Shown: positions 1 through 8,295 of the stretch, one piece after another
Layout of the letters: the number at the start of each line of letters is the position of its first letter
Numbering within the stretch: the first letter of the stretch is position 1
Origin: Leclercia pneumoniae
GTDB lineage: Bacteria > Pseudomonadota > Gammaproteobacteria > Enterobacterales > Enterobacteriaceae
Direction of reading: 5' to 3'
NCBI RefSeq assembly: GCF_017348915.1
Contig: NZ_CP071383.1
Location: 1,178,001 to 1,242,000 of the forward strand
DNA length: 64,000 nt
Translations under genes and position numbers: made by a program
The notes under the pieces: generated by a model
Seen by the model: only the letters and a program-made list of their open reading frames with translations
Databases searched by the model: none
Told to the model about the DNA's origin: nothing

Positions 1-130
1 ATATCCGTTCTACCTCTGTCTGTCAGTCAGGAAGCGTTATCTTATATAGACGTCTAAGCGTCTTGATTGCTAAAGACTAACATCGTGTTATAGTGGCAGC
101 AACATAAGTATTACAAACAGGCATAACACA

Positions 131-1291
131 ATGAACGATAACCCGTTGATTCCCAACTGCAAACTCCCCAATCTTGGCACCACCATCTTCACGCAAATGA
201 GTGCTCTGGCCCAGCAGCACAACGCCATTAATCTTTCGCAGGGGTTTCCGGATTTCGATGGCCCGGGCTATTTGCAGGCCCGGCTGGCGCATCACGTTGC
301 CGCCGGCGCAAATCAATATGCGCCGATGACCGGCGTTCAGCCTCTGCGCGAAGCCATTGCTGATAAAACGGCCGAGCTTTACGGCTACACACCAGATGCG
401 AATACAGAAGTAACGGTTACCGCCGGCGCAACCGAAGCGTTATATGCGGCCATTACTGCGCTGGTACGCGCCGGTGATGAGGTGATCTGTTTTGACCCGA
501 GCTACGACAGCTACGCGCCCGCGATTGAACTGGCTGGTGGGGTCGTGAAACGCATCGCGCTGCAGCCGCCACACTTTCGCCCGGACTGGCAGGCCTTTGC
601 TGCTTTGTTGAGTGACAAAACACGTTTAGTGATCCTGAATACGCCGCATAACCCGTCAGCGACGGTATGGCGCAAGGCCGATTTCGCCGCCCTGTGGCAG
701 GCGATTGCCGATCATGAAATCTACGTGCTGAGCGATGAAGTCTATGAGCATATCTGCTTCGCCGAAGAGGGACATGCCAGCGTGCTGTGCCATCCCCAGC
801 TGCGCCAGCGCGCCATTGCGGTATCGTCCTTTGGCAAAACCTATCACATGACCGGCTGGAAAGTAGGTTACTGTGTGGCGCCGGCGGCCATCACCGCCGA
901 GTTGCGCAAGGTGCATCAGTACCTGACCTTTTCGGTTAATACCCCGGCTCAGCTGGCGCTGGCAGATATGCTGCGCGCCGAACCGGGTCATTATCGCGAA
1001 TTACCGGCGTTTTACCGGACGCGTCGGGACTGTTTTGTTAACGCCCTCGGCAATAGCCGCCTGAAGCTATTGCCCTGCGAGGGTACCTATTTCTTGCTCG
1101 CTGACTATAGCGCCATCTCCGATCTTGATGACGTGAGTTTCTGTCAGTGGCTGACAAAAGAGGTGGGCGTGGCCGCCATTCCGCTCTCAGTATTTTGTGC
1201 CGGGCCCTTCCCACATAAGCTTATTCGGCTCTGTTTTGCCAAGCAGGAGTCAACGCTTCTGGCCGCCGCAGAACGATTAAATACGTTGTGA
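131..1291 (+). CDS. ybdL: Methionine aminotransferase (PLP-dependent, class I/II)
   Basis: The 386-residue product is a fold-type I aminotransferase of the YbdL family, which in E. coli prefers methionine, histidine and phenylalanine as amino donors. The N-terminal INLSQGFPDFDG substrate-loop motif, the NTPHNPSA motif near residue 176 and the PLP lysine in SSFGKTYHMTGWK (about K236) are all present, followed by the C-terminal arginine region IRLCF. Length equals the E. coli enzyme. The ATG start follows a weak ribosome site. In E. coli ybdM and ybdN follow; here the next gene is the convergent ybdO, so those two are missing. Confidence 0.93.
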   Translation: MNDNPLIPNCKLPNLGTTIFTQMSALAQQHNAINLSQGFPDFDGPGYLQARLAHHVAAGANQYAPMTGVQPLREAIADKTAELYGYTPDANTEVTVTAGATEALYAAITALVRAGDEVICFDPSYDSYAPAIELAGGVVKRIALQPPHFRPDWQAFAALLSDKTRLVILNTPHNPSATVWRKADFAALWQAIADHEIYVLSDEVYEHICFAEEGHASVLCHPQLRQRAIAVSSFGKTYHMTGWKVGYCVAPAAITAELRKVHQYLTFSVNTPAQLALADMLRAEPGHYRELPAFYRTRRDCFVNALGNSRLKLLPCEGTYFLLADYSAISDLDDVSFCQWLTKEVGVAAIPLSVFCAGPFPHKLIRLCFAKQESTLLAAAERLNTL

Positions 1292-1309
1292 AACGTAGAT
1301 AAAATAATG

Positions 1310-1352
1310 CGATTCTGATCCCGGTGTAATACCCGATCAGAATCGATTATTT
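1310..1352. terminator. Bidirectional terminator between ybdL and ybdO
   Basis: A perfect 11-bp stem (1310-1320 with 1335-1345, arms CGATTCTGATC and GATCAGAATCG) is followed by a T-rich run on the plus strand and by a T-rich run on the minus strand. It lies between two convergent genes. Confidence 0.6.
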
Positions 1353-2066
1353 TTATGGACTAATTTGCGCAATAAAATGGGAGAAGCTGTTGCTGTTCAA
1401 TGCGGAACGGTTATACATCATATGTATTTTCATTCGCGGCAGCTCAAAATCAGCATTGATCGCTCTCAATTCAAGAAAATCGGCATATCGCTGGAAAACA
1501 ATTTCCGGGGCGATGCCAATCATATCTGAAGTGCTAACCATAGAGAGTATTGTCATGTAGGAGTCGCTACGAAAAGCGACATTGCGATCCGGGAGCGCTT
1601 CCGCAATGGTTGACTGGAAGTTTTTAACCCCTGGCTCCTCACTTAAAAAGGCGGTGAATTTCTCCTGCAGCAAGCTTTCGCGATCCGGGGCCTCCCCAAT
1701 ACGCGGATGGTCTTTTCGGCAGAACAGAACGAAGGGTATCTCTCTGAAATCGGTACAGGTAATCGACCGGTTTTGTAACGGCGTGAAGGAGAAGATCAGG
1801 TCGGCTTTTCGGTAGGCCAGTAAATCTTCAGCCGACTCACGCGTCACCATCATGTCATGCAGTTCAATTTCATAATTATGTTCGCCTATCAGCAGCTTTA
1901 GCGGCTCCATAATCACTTTAGTGGTAATTATTTGCGGACAGTAGATGATGAAGTTTTTCTTCAACTTACTGTTGTGCATGATATTAATGGTCTGCTCCAG
2001 CTGGTTTAGATTCTGTTCCAGATGGATATGCAAATTGGTGCCAACCGTCGTGGGCGTAATACCTTT

Positions 2067-2075
2067 ACCCGAGCG
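2067..2075. repeat. IS1 target-site duplication, left copy
   Basis: ACCCGAGCG directly abuts the IS1 end at 2076 and is repeated exactly at 2844-2852. Nine bases is the usual IS1 duplication length. Confidence 0.95.
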
Positions 2076-2090
2076 GGTAATGACTCCAAC

Positions 2091-2594
2091 TTATTGATAG
2101 TGTTTTATGTTCAGATAATGCCCGATGACTTTGTCATGCAGCTCCACCGATTTTGAGAACGACAGCGACTTCCGTCCCAGCCGTGCCAGGTGCTGCCTCA
2201 GATTCAGGTTATGCCGCTCAATTCGCTGCGTATATCGCTTGCTGATTACGTGCAGCTTTCCCTTCAGGCGGGATTCATACAGCGGCCAGCCATCCGTCAT
2301 CCATATCACCACGTCAAAGGGTGACAGCAGGCTCATAAGACGCCCCAGCGTCGCCATAGTGCGTTCACCGAATACGTGCGCAACAACCGTCTTCCGGAGC
2401 CTGTCATACGCGTAAAACAGCCAGCGCTGGAGCGATTTAGCCCCGACATAGCCCCACTGTTCGTCCATTTCCGCGCAGACGATGACGTCACTGCCCGGCT
2501 GTATGCGCGAGGTTACCGACTGCGGCCTGAGTTTTTTAAGTGACGTAAAATCGTGTTGAGGCCAACGCCCATAATGCGGGCGGTTGCCCGGCAT
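2091..2594 (-). CDS. insB: IS1 transposase reading frame InsB
   Basis: The 167-codon InsB frame is full length. In IS1 the active transposase is the InsA-B'-InsB fusion made by -1 ribosomal frameshifting, with this frame supplying the DDE-type catalytic part: [12 protein letters not shown], the [10 protein letters not shown] segment and the C-terminal [12 protein letters not shown] motif are visible. The A6C slippery run lies at 2531-2537 (AAAAAAC on the minus strand), inside the overlap with insA. No stop or frameshift mutation is seen, so the element should be able to make transposase. Confidence 0.95.
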
Positions 2595-2788
2595 CCAACG
2601 CCATTCATGGCCATATCAATGATTTTCTGGTGCGTACCGGGTTGAGAAGCGGTGTAAGTGAACTGCAGTTGCCATGTTTTACGGCAGTGAGAGCAGAGAT
2701 AGCGCTGATGTCCGGCGGTGCTTTTGCCGTTACGCACCACCCCGTCAGTAGCTGAACAGGAGGGACAGCTGATAGAAACAGAAGCCAC
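2513..2788 (-). CDS. insA: IS1 repressor/DNA-binding protein InsA
   Basis: The 91-residue InsA has an N-terminal zinc-finger-like segment ([16 protein letters not shown], then CSHC) and a helix-turn-helix ([20 protein letters not shown]). It binds the IS1 ends and, made alone, represses the element's promoter and competes with transposase. It starts 55 bp inside the 2843 end and overlaps insB by 82 bp, where the A6C frameshift signal sits. Confidence 0.95.
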
Positions 2789-2843
2789 TGGAGCACCTCA
2801 AAAACACCATCATACACTAAATCAGTAAGTTGGCAGCATCACC

Positions 2844-2852
2844 ACCCGAGCG
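2844..2852. repeat. IS1 target-site duplication, right copy
   Basis: ACCCGAGCG abuts the IS1 end at 2843 and is identical to 2067-2075. On the minus strand it encodes Arg-Ser-Gly of the interrupted LysR protein. Confidence 0.95.
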
Positions 2853-3210
2853 AATAAAAAGCGGATCGTTGAGTTGATTGCGCAACCGCTGTAATGACTG
2901 ACTGACCGCCGAAGGGGTAATAAAAAGCGTTTCTGCCGCTTTGCTTATACTCAGATGCTGATAAATGCACTCAAATATCACCAGCAGGTTAAGGTCAAAT
3001 TTCTTCAGATCATAAAGGTTAGCCATGTTTCTTCCTGATGTAGCTGTGCCGATAGCGCTTTTCGTATAAATGATAGCTATAGATTTAATTTAGCCATTTA
3101 CAATCCATTTCAATGGCTAGCTTAATTACGTTTGAACGTGAACTAAATATATCATGCCTGTGGATTTATTCGAGACGAAGATTTTTATTAAATTATCCAC
3201 GAAAGGGGTG

Positions 3211-3236
3211 GTGGCGGAGAGAAATGGCCGCCACCG
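3211..3236 (-). terminator. Possible dsbG terminator hairpin
   Basis: Arms GGTGGCGG and CCGCCACC form an 8-bp stem just past the dsbG stop. The T-run after it is poor, so it may be a 3' stabilising hairpin rather than an intrinsic terminator. Confidence 0.4.
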
Positions 3237-3243
3237 GGTAACA

Positions 3244-3990
3244 TTATTGTTTACCCATCATCATATCCAATTGTTTTTTTTCGGGCAGCCCGGTCACTTG
3301 TTGTAATTCGTTGTCGCTGTTCATGTAATAAATGGCGGGGGTGGCGTTTGCCCCGAGGGCATCCATAATGGCCTCGTGATCCTTCAGCGTTTTAAGGTGT
3401 TCAGCAGAGGGGGAAGAGGGGACATCTAACGACAATTTGCCGCCTGAGCTTTCATACTCATGCCAGACTTTGGCCGGATCTTTCGCCGCCAGAATGGCCG
3501 CAGCGGTGGCTTTGCTCTCGGGTTTGATGACGCCTACCAGCAACGTACGAAGTTGTACTTTTCCTGCCTTCACCCAGGGCTGTGCTTGCTGCCAGAACTG
3601 TTTGCAGTAAGGGCAGAACGGATCGGCGAAGACATAGATAACGCGCGGTGCCGCTTTATCCCCCTCCAGGAGCCATTGTGCTTTCTCCATGCGCTGCCAC
3701 AGCTCGCGGCCGGCGGGCGCATAGATCTCTTTCTGAATCACCTTTTCGCTAAGGTTGGTCCCTTTATCATCGTACATGTACCCGGAGATAGCATGCTTGC
3801 CGTCTGGGGTCAGATAGATGGTGACCCCCATATCCTGATATTTGCCCAGCCAGCCTTTTACGCCGCCGGGTGCCTCGAAGGGTTTGATAATGGTGATACC
3901 CTGTTTTTCAATAGCTTTAACAGGGGCGGGTAACTCCTCTGCCTGCACCAGAGCGGGAATGAGAGAGAGTAAAAGGGTACGTTTCAACAT
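3244..3990 (-). CDS. dsbG: Periplasmic thiol:disulfide interchange protein DsbG
   Basis: The 248-residue precursor has a signal peptide (about residues 1-17, cleaved after LVQA), an N-terminal dimerisation domain and a thioredoxin fold with the active-site CPYC at 126-129 in [13 protein letters not shown]. The cis-proline segment is NATPAIYY. DsbG guards single cysteines of periplasmic proteins against sulfenylation and is kept reduced by DsbD. It is divergent from ahpC, another peroxide-defence gene, which fits shared OxyR control known in E. coli. Confidence 0.95.
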   Translation of the reverse strand: MLKRTLLLSLIPALVQAEELPAPVKAIEKQGITIIKPFEAPGGVKGWLGKYQDMGVTIYLTPDGKHAISGYMYDDKGTNLSEKVIQKEIYAPAGRELWQRMEKAQWLLEGDKAAPRVIYVFADPFCPYCKQFWQQAQPWVKAGKVQLRTLLVGVIKPESKATAAAILAAKDPAKVWHEYESSGGKLSLDVPSSPSAEHLKTLKDHEAIMDALGANATPAIYYMNSDNELQQVTGLPEKKQLDMMMGKQ

Positions 3991-4035
3991 AAAAATCCTT
4001 ATATATCAGAGGCCAGGCAACTGATTCGACAAAAC

Positions 4036-4050
4036 CTATCGCAACCATAG
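4036..4050. promoter_or_regulatory. Candidate OxyR half-site pair
   Basis: CTAT-N7-ATAG (ctatcgcaaccatag) reproduces the central spacing of the OxyR consensus ATAG-N7-CTAT-N7-ATAG-N7-CTAT. The outer tetramers match poorly. It lies 46 bp upstream of dsbG and about 310 bp upstream of ahpC, both known OxyR targets in E. coli. Footprinting data were not available. Confidence 0.35.
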
Positions 4051-4151
4051 GCACAAGTGCGGTGCCGGGTAATTGTCCTTTATCATACAGGATGGTGTAA
4101 TCCATAGCGCTGTTACGACCTTGCTAAAGGTAATGTAGAGCGCAACACATC

Positions 4152-4225
4152 GCCAGCTTCGGCTGGCACTGAAGTTACCCACGGGTATTTCAGGTATCAG
4201 GGCCGCCCGTAAAGGCGGCCTTTTT
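4152..4225 (+). ncRNA. Candidate structured leader or small RNA upstream of ahpC
   Basis: Three hairpins follow each other. The first is a perfect 6-bp stem with a UUCG tetraloop (4152-4167, GCCAGC TTCG GCTGGC). The second has arms CTGAA and TTCAG enclosing TACC/GGTA (4169-4193). The third is the 7-bp stem GGCCGCC/GGCGGCC with five T (4201-4225), a textbook plus-strand terminator. No ORF reads into it, because dsbG points away. It therefore ends either an sRNA or an attenuated ahpC leader. The 5' end is not visible. Confidence 0.5.
4201..4225 (+). terminator. Rho-independent terminator in the dsbG-ahpC gap
   Basis: Seven-base-pair GC stem (4201-4207 with 4214-4220), 6-nt loop CGTAAA, followed by TTTTT. 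It has no T-run on the minus strand, so it acts on rightward transcripts only, 134 bp before the ahpC start. Confidence 0.8.
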
Positions 4226-4358
4226 ACGTTTAAGGGTTGATAACCGGTTTCAGGTGGGTTGTTAGGTATGGCTGATTGATTTGATAACGCCTACCCATTA
4301 GCCCCGATGAGCAAAGTTGGTTACCTTACACCTCAACGAAAACACGGAGGAAGTACAG

Positions 4359-4922
4359 ATGTCTTTGATTAACACTAAAATTAAACCTTTCAAAAACCAG
4401 GCGTTCAAAAACGGTGAGTTCATTGAAGTAACCGAGAAAGATACCGAAGGTCGCTGGAGCGTCTTCTTCTTCTACCCGGCTGACTTTACTTTCGTTTGCC
4501 CGACCGAACTGGGCGACGTTGCAGACCACTATGAAGAGCTGCAGAAACTGGGCGTGGATGTTTACTCTGTCTCTACTGACACCCACTTCACCCACAAAGC
4601 ATGGCACGGTAGCTCCGAAACCATCGCGAAAATCAAATACGCGATGATCGGTGACCCGACTGGCGCCCTGACCCGTAACTTCGACAACATGCGTGAAGAC
4701 GAAGGCCTGGCAGATCGTGCAACCTTCGTTGTTGACCCGCAGGGCATCATCCAGGCAATCGAAGTTACCGCTGAAGGTATCGGCCGTGATGCGTCTGACC
4801 TGCTGCGTAAAGTGAAAGCGGCTCAGTACGTTGCTTCTCACCCAGGCGAAGTGTGCCCGGCGAAATGGAAAGAAGGCGAAGCGACCCTGGCTCCATCTTT
4901 AGATCTGGTTGGTAAAATCTAA
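4359..4922 (+). CDS. ahpC: Alkyl hydroperoxide reductase subunit C (2-Cys peroxiredoxin)
   Basis: The 187-residue cytoplasmic peroxiredoxin reduces H2O2, organic peroxides and peroxynitrite, and is recycled by AhpF. The peroxidatic cysteine is C47 in FTFVCPTE and the resolving cysteine is C166 in GEVCPAKW. The start is set at the ATG before [10 protein letters not shown], preceded by GGAGGAA; a longer in-frame extension to 4317 has no ribosome site and is not in the family. Codon use is strongly biased to highly expressed codons. ahpF follows on the same strand after an intercistronic hairpin. Confidence 0.98.
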   Translation: MSLINTKIKPFKNQAFKNGEFIEVTEKDTEGRWSVFFFYPADFTFVCPTELGDVADHYEELQKLGVDVYSVSTDTHFTHKAWHGSSETIAKIKYAMIGDPTGALTRNFDNMREDEGLADRATFVVDPQGIIQAIEVTAEGIGRDASDLLRKVKAAQYVASHPGEVCPAKWKEGEATLAPSLDLVGKI

Positions 4923-4941
4923 GTTTTACTACCCGTTCATC

Positions 4942-4968
4942 AATGGGCGCGCCCGCGCCCATTTATTT
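4942..4968 (+). terminator. ahpC-ahpF intercistronic hairpin / partial terminator
   Basis: Nine-base-pair stem AATGGGCGC/GCGCCCATT (4942-4950 with 4955-4963), 4-nt loop, then TATTT. A leaky terminator or 3' stabiliser here would explain an excess of AhpC over AhpF. Confidence 0.5.
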
Positions 4969-5047
4969 CAGCACCATGATGCAAGTTGCATTCAGGCGGC
5001 CCAAATAAGGCGGCTTGCATGATGACGTTTTAAGAGAGGGAAGAACA

Positions 5048-6613
5048 ATGCTCGACACAAATATGAAAACCCAGCTCAAGGCTTACCTTGAAAAACTGAC
5101 CAAACCTGTTGAGCTGATTGCCACGCTGGATGACAGCGCTAAATCGGCAGAGATCAAGGAACTGCTGGCAGAGATTGCCGAACTGTCACCGAAAGTGACC
5201 TTTAAGGAAGATAACGCGCTGCCTGTGCGTAAGCCCTCTTTCCTGATTACTAACCCTGGCTCTGTGCAGGGGCCGCGCTTCGCCGGTTCTCCACTGGGCC
5301 ACGAATTTACCTCCCTGGTACTGGCGTTGCTGTGGACCGGTGGGCATCCGTCCAAAGAGGCGCAGGCGCTGCTGGAGCAGATCCGCGATATCGACGGTGA
5401 TTTCGAGTTCGAAACCTATTACTCGCTCTCTTGCCATAACTGCCCTGACGTTGTGCAGGCGCTGAACCTGATGTCGGTGCTGAATCCGCGTATCAAACAC
5501 ACGGCTATCGACGGCGGCGTGTATCAGAATGAGATCACCGAACGTAACGTAATGGGCGTTCCCGCGGTCTTTATGAACGGTAAAGAGTTTGGTCAGGGCC
5601 GTATGACGCTGGCTGAAATCGTGGCGAAAGTGGATACCGGCGCGGAAAAACGCGCAGCAGACGAGCTGAACAAACGCGATGCTTACGACGTACTGATCGT
5701 GGGCTCTGGCCCGGCAGGTGCGGCAGCGGCGGTCTACTCGGCACGTAAAGGTATTCGTACCGGTCTGATGGGCGAGCGTTTTGGCGGCCAGGTGCTCGAC
5801 ACCGTGGATATTGAAAACTATATCTCTGTGCCGAAAACCGAAGGCCAGAAGCTGGCCGGTGCCCTGAAAGCGCATGTTAGCGATTACGAAGTGGACGTGA
5901 TTGACAGCCAGAGCGCCAGCAAACTGGTTCCGGCAGCGGTAGAAGGCGGGTTACACCAGATTGAAACCGCCTCCGGCGCGGTGCTGAAAGCACGCAGCAT
6001 CATCATTGCAACCGGTGCCAAATGGCGCAACATGAACGTGCCGGGTGAAGATCACTATCGCACCAAAGGCGTGACCTATTGCCCACACTGCGACGGCCCG
6101 CTGTTTAAAGGTAAACGCGTGGCGGTGATCGGCGGCGGTAACTCCGGCGTGGAAGCGGCTATCGACCTGGCGGGTATCGTTGAACACGTTACGCTGCTGG
6201 AGTTTGCCCCTGAAATGAAAGCGGACCAGGTCCTGCAGGATAAAGTGCGTAGCCTGAAAAACGTCGATATCGTTCTGAATGCGCAGACGACGGAAGTGAA
6301 GGGCGACGGTAGCAAAGTGACAGGTCTGGAATACCGCGACCGCGTGAGCGGTGATGTGCACGGCGTACAGCTGTCGGGGATCTTCGTGCAGATTGGGCTG
6401 TTGCCAAACACTAACTGGCTGGAAGGCGCCATTGAGCGTAATCGCATGGGCGAAATCATCATTGACGCGAAATGCGAAACCAGCGTGAAGGGCGTGTTCG
6501 CAGCGGGCGACTGCACCACCGTACCGTACAAACAGATCATCATCGCTACCGGCGAAGGGGCGAAGGCGTCACTGAGTTCCTTTGATTATCTGATTCGCAC
6601 CAGGACGGCATAA
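5048..6613 (+). CDS. ahpF: Alkyl hydroperoxide reductase subunit F (NADH:peroxiredoxin reductase)
   Basis: The 521-residue flavoprotein passes electrons from NADH through FAD and two disulfide centres to AhpC. The N-terminal double thioredoxin fold carries CHNC at 129-132. The thioredoxin-reductase-like part has the FAD motif [10 protein letters not shown], the redox pair CPHC, the NADH motif [10 protein letters not shown] and the C-terminal FAD motif AAGDCT. The start at [10 protein letters not shown] follows AGAGGGAAGAAC; an upstream in-frame ATG at 5015 would add 11 residues not found in the family. It is the second gene of ahpCF. Confidence 0.98.
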   Translation: MLDTNMKTQLKAYLEKLTKPVELIATLDDSAKSAEIKELLAEIAELSPKVTFKEDNALPVRKPSFLITNPGSVQGPRFAGSPLGHEFTSLVLALLWTGGHPSKEAQALLEQIRDIDGDFEFETYYSLSCHNCPDVVQALNLMSVLNPRIKHTAIDGGVYQNEITERNVMGVPAVFMNGKEFGQGRMTLAEIVAKVDTGAEKRAADELNKRDAYDVLIVGSGPAGAAAAVYSARKGIRTGLMGERFGGQVLDTVDIENYISVPKTEGQKLAGALKAHVSDYEVDVIDSQSASKLVPAAVEGGLHQIETASGAVLKARSIIIATGAKWRNMNVPGEDHYRTKGVTYCPHCDGPLFKGKRVAVIGGGNSGVEAAIDLAGIVEHVTLLEFAPEMKADQVLQDKVRSLKNVDIVLNAQTTEVKGDGSKVTGLEYRDRVSGDVHGVQLSGIFVQIGLLPNTNWLEGAIERNRMGEIIIDAKCETSVKGVFAAGDCTTVPYKQIIIATGEGAKASLSSFDYLIRTRTA

Positions 6614-6642
6614 AAAAAAGTAAGACTACACCTGCAAAGTGA

Positions 6643-6674
6643 AGAGGCTACCCCCAGGGTAGCCTCTTTTTTTA
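6643..6674 (+). terminator. ahpF terminator
   Basis: Eleven-base-pair stem AGAGGCTACCC/GGGTAGCCTCT followed by a run of seven to eight T. Confidence 0.9.
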
Positions 6675-7100
6675 CCTGACGACCAACACCGGAATAAAGG
6701 CGTGGCGGATGACGCTTGACGCGTTCGAACCCAGCAGGTGGGTGGAAATTGAGGGGTTGCGCGAGCCAATCACCACCACATCGGCATTGAGTTCGCTGGC
6801 GACTTCATTAACCACATCGCGCACATTACCAAAACAGACGTGCGTTCTGATCCTGGACGGGTCAATGCTGAAATGGCTGACCATGGTCTTCAGGCGCGTT
6901 TGTGCTTCGTGCTCAATGTGCTCTTCGAAGCGGCGAATGTCCGCGGCGAAACGATGCAGGCCGAAGCTGGATGATCCGGGCAGGACATGCAATAAATGAA
7001 TGATGCCATCCTGTTGTGCCAGGAATTCGGCGTGGCGAATCGCTTTATCACTCAGTTCCATTTCAAAAACATCCACCGGCATAATAATTGTCTGATACAT
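6672..7100 (-). CDS. uspG: Universal stress protein UspG (UP12)
   Basis: The 142-residue single-domain Usp protein has the nucleotide-binding signature [18 protein letters not shown], ending in the beta-strand IPVLVVR. UspG binds and hydrolyses ATP, is autophosphorylated and adenylylated, and supports stress survival and adhesion/motility in E. coli. The start follows AGGGAGAAAGT. It converges with ahpF and its stop lies inside the ahpF terminator region, the usual enterobacterial arrangement. Confidence 0.94.
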   Translation of the reverse strand: MYQTIIMPVDVFEMELSDKAIRHAEFLAQQDGIIHLLHVLPGSSSFGLHRFAADIRRFEEHIEHEAQTRLKTMVSHFSIDPSRIRTHVCFGNVRDVVNEVASELNADVVVIGSRNPSISTHLLGSNASSVIRHAFIPVLVVR

Positions 7101-7261
7101 GCGACTTTCTCCCTGTTAATTAACGCACTATCCATTCAATCACAAGAGAATGTCCGTTTCTGCCAGGCGGGTGGCACTTTTAATATCGTCTGAATAAATC
7201 TTTCAGGCAGAAAAGAGGGGCAAAAAAAGCCAATCGGGAGCGGGGAATTTATAGAGGTTAG

Positions 7262-7351
7262 TTACCAGTGCCGTTCAAGATAAAGCACAGCCATAATAAT
7301 GACTGCCATTAACACCAGGAAAAAGAGTGAGATAACAAGCCCTTCGTTCAT
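7262..7351 (-). CDS. Putative 29-residue single-span membrane protein
   Basis: A 29-codon frame starts ATG-AAC-GAA after GGGGACGGTC and ends in LYLERHW. Residues 5-24 are almost wholly hydrophobic (LVISLFFLVLMAVIIMAVLY), flanked by an acidic N-terminus (MNEG) and a charged tail (ERHW), so one transmembrane helix is expected. It sits between uspG and rnk on the same strand. I do not recognise a named family; the layout resembles enterobacterial micro-proteins such as KdpF or CydX but the sequence does not match them. Support is the ribosome site, the start and the hydrophobic pattern only. Confidence 0.5.
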   Translation of the reverse strand: MNEGLVISLFFLVLMAVIIMAVLYLERHW

Positions 7352-7436
7352 GACCGTCCCCGCGGCACTGAAACAAATTAAGCCTGGATTAACGGGAATT
7401 TACGCTCAATAGCACGAAAGTATGATTTTGCGGAAA

Positions 7437-7458
7437 GAGGATGCGCGGGCATCCTCTG
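7437..7458 (-). terminator. Likely rnk terminator
   Basis: Nine-base-pair stem AGAGGATGC/GCATCCTCT with a 4-nt loop, just past the rnk stop. The minus-strand T-run is short. Confidence 0.5.
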
Positions 7459-7489
7459 TTCAAAGCGTCGGGACGCTTATTCAGAAAGG

Positions 7490-7900
7490 TTAACGCAGGT
7501 ATTCACCGGCTGCTTCAGGTTGCCAGAGCAGCTCCAGCACCTCCAGATGCGTCGATGTGCCACCAGGTAATGCCCAGTTGATGGTATCTCCGGCGCGTAA
7601 ACCAATCAGCGCTGCGCCAACCGGAGCCAGCACCGAAAGCTGGGTCGCGCTGTCGGTCATCTGCGCGGGATAGACCAGGGTGCGGACACGCACTTCCCCG
7701 GTGGTCAAATCGCGAAACTTTACCTTGCTGTTCATCGTCACCACATCATGCGGCATATTTTGCGGCGTGCACATCTGGGCGCGATCCAGCTCGGCATTGA
7801 GGGCATCAGCAACGGGCAGAGAAGCAAACGCCGGCTGCTCTAACAGGCGGTCGATACGTTCAGCATCGAGTTCATTAATGATGATTGTTGGTCGTGACAT
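7490..7900 (-). CDS. rnk: Regulator of nucleoside diphosphate kinase
   Basis: The 136-residue protein is a GreA/GreB-like factor: a short N-terminal helical hairpin (residues 1-50) followed by a GreA/B C-terminal domain ([20 protein letters not shown]). Rnk binds RNA polymerase near the secondary channel without cleavage activity and influences nucleoside-diphosphate kinase levels. The start follows GGAG. Upstream lie a leader ORF and a terminator (7948-8058), so expression is probably attenuated. Confidence 0.94.
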   Translation of the reverse strand: MSRPTIIINELDAERIDRLLEQPAFASLPVADALNAELDRAQMCTPQNMPHDVVTMNSKVKFRDLTTGEVRVRTLVYPAQMTDSATQLSVLAPVGAALIGLRAGDTINWALPGGTSTHLEVLELLWQPEAAGEYLR

Positions 7901-7947
7901 AATTTACTCCATGTCGTTAATGCTGCGACAACCGCAGAAAAGATCCC

Positions 7948-7982
7948 AAAAGAAAACCCTCGCCGTCTGGCAGCGAGGGTTT
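7948..7982 (-). terminator. Attenuator terminator ahead of rnk
   Basis: Stem AACCCTCGC/GCGAGGGTT (7955-7963 with 7973-7981) followed on the minus strand by TTTTCTTTT. It stands 47 bp before the rnk start and downstream of a small ORF whose stop codon overlaps its base. Confidence 0.75.
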
Positions 7983-8058
7983 ATCGTCTGATGATAATAC
8001 TGACTCTGGCGCCATGTTTGAAGTGATCAAGCGCACATTCACAGAGGTGATTGTTCAT
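7981..8058 (-). CDS. Putative 25-residue rnk leader peptide
   Basis: A 25-codon frame begins ATG-AAC-AAT after AGGGAGACGGGTT, a strong ribosome site. The peptide has two cysteines and three histidines near the front (MNNHLCECALDHFKH) and a basic end (SIIIRR). Its TAA at 7981-7983 touches the 5' arm of the terminator at 7948-7982, so a ribosome at the stop codon could block the hairpin. A bioinformatically predicted rnk leader attenuator is known in enterobacteria; that this peptide is part of it is inference. Confidence 0.5.
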   Translation of the reverse strand: MNNHLCECALDHFKHGARVSIIIRR

Positions 8059-8295
8059 AACCCGTCTCCCTGAGTCGTTTGTATGATTTTAGGCCCCGGC
8101 GCGTGATCCTTCGCCGTTTTGCATTATAGTTTTTAAGCGCCCGGATGGGGCGACTCAGGCAGACAGAAGACGGCCTGCCCGGGTGATAACGTCGTAAAAT
8201 CTAACAGATTGCGTTACGCTGATTCTCCTGGGGGCAGGGGAATGAGCGAAGCGCAATTTACGCCCTGCCAGTCTCCATACTGTTCAGAGAGCGCT

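Larger units (their letters stand above)
2076..2843 (-). mobile_element. Complete IS1 element (768 bp)
   Basis: The element is exactly 768 bp and bounded by 23-bp terminal inverted repeats that match at 18 of 23 positions (GGTGATGCTGCCAACTTACTGAT reading in from 2843, GGTAATGACTCCAACTTATTGAT from 2076 would exceed the display limit as one string, so compare arms GGTGATGC and GGTAATGA). It carries full-length insA and insB and perfect 9-bp flanking duplications. It is oriented with transposase on the minus strand, the same direction as ybdO. Nothing suggests decay, so it is probably active. Confidence 0.97.
1353..3026 (-). pseudogene. ybdO: LysR-type regulator split by IS1
   Basis: A LysR-family transcription factor is interrupted by IS1. 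The N-terminal part (3026 down to 2844) encodes the winged helix-turn-helix, DLNLLVIFECIYQHLSIS through DPLFIRSG. The rest (2066 down to 1353) begins KGITPTTVGTNL and carries the whole effector-binding domain. Removing IS1 plus one copy of the 9-bp duplication restores one uninterrupted frame of 298 codons, the expected LysR size, with no other lesion, so the insertion is recent. The truncated head reads eight IS1-encoded residues and stops. It is paralogous to YbeF at 15842-16795. Its position next to dsbG matches E. coli ybdO. The target genes are not known to me. Confidence 0.9.

Noticed and set aside
4317..4358. 14-residue N-terminal extension of AhpC
   Set aside because: The ATG at 4359 has GGAGGAA in front and matches the family start; the extension has neither.
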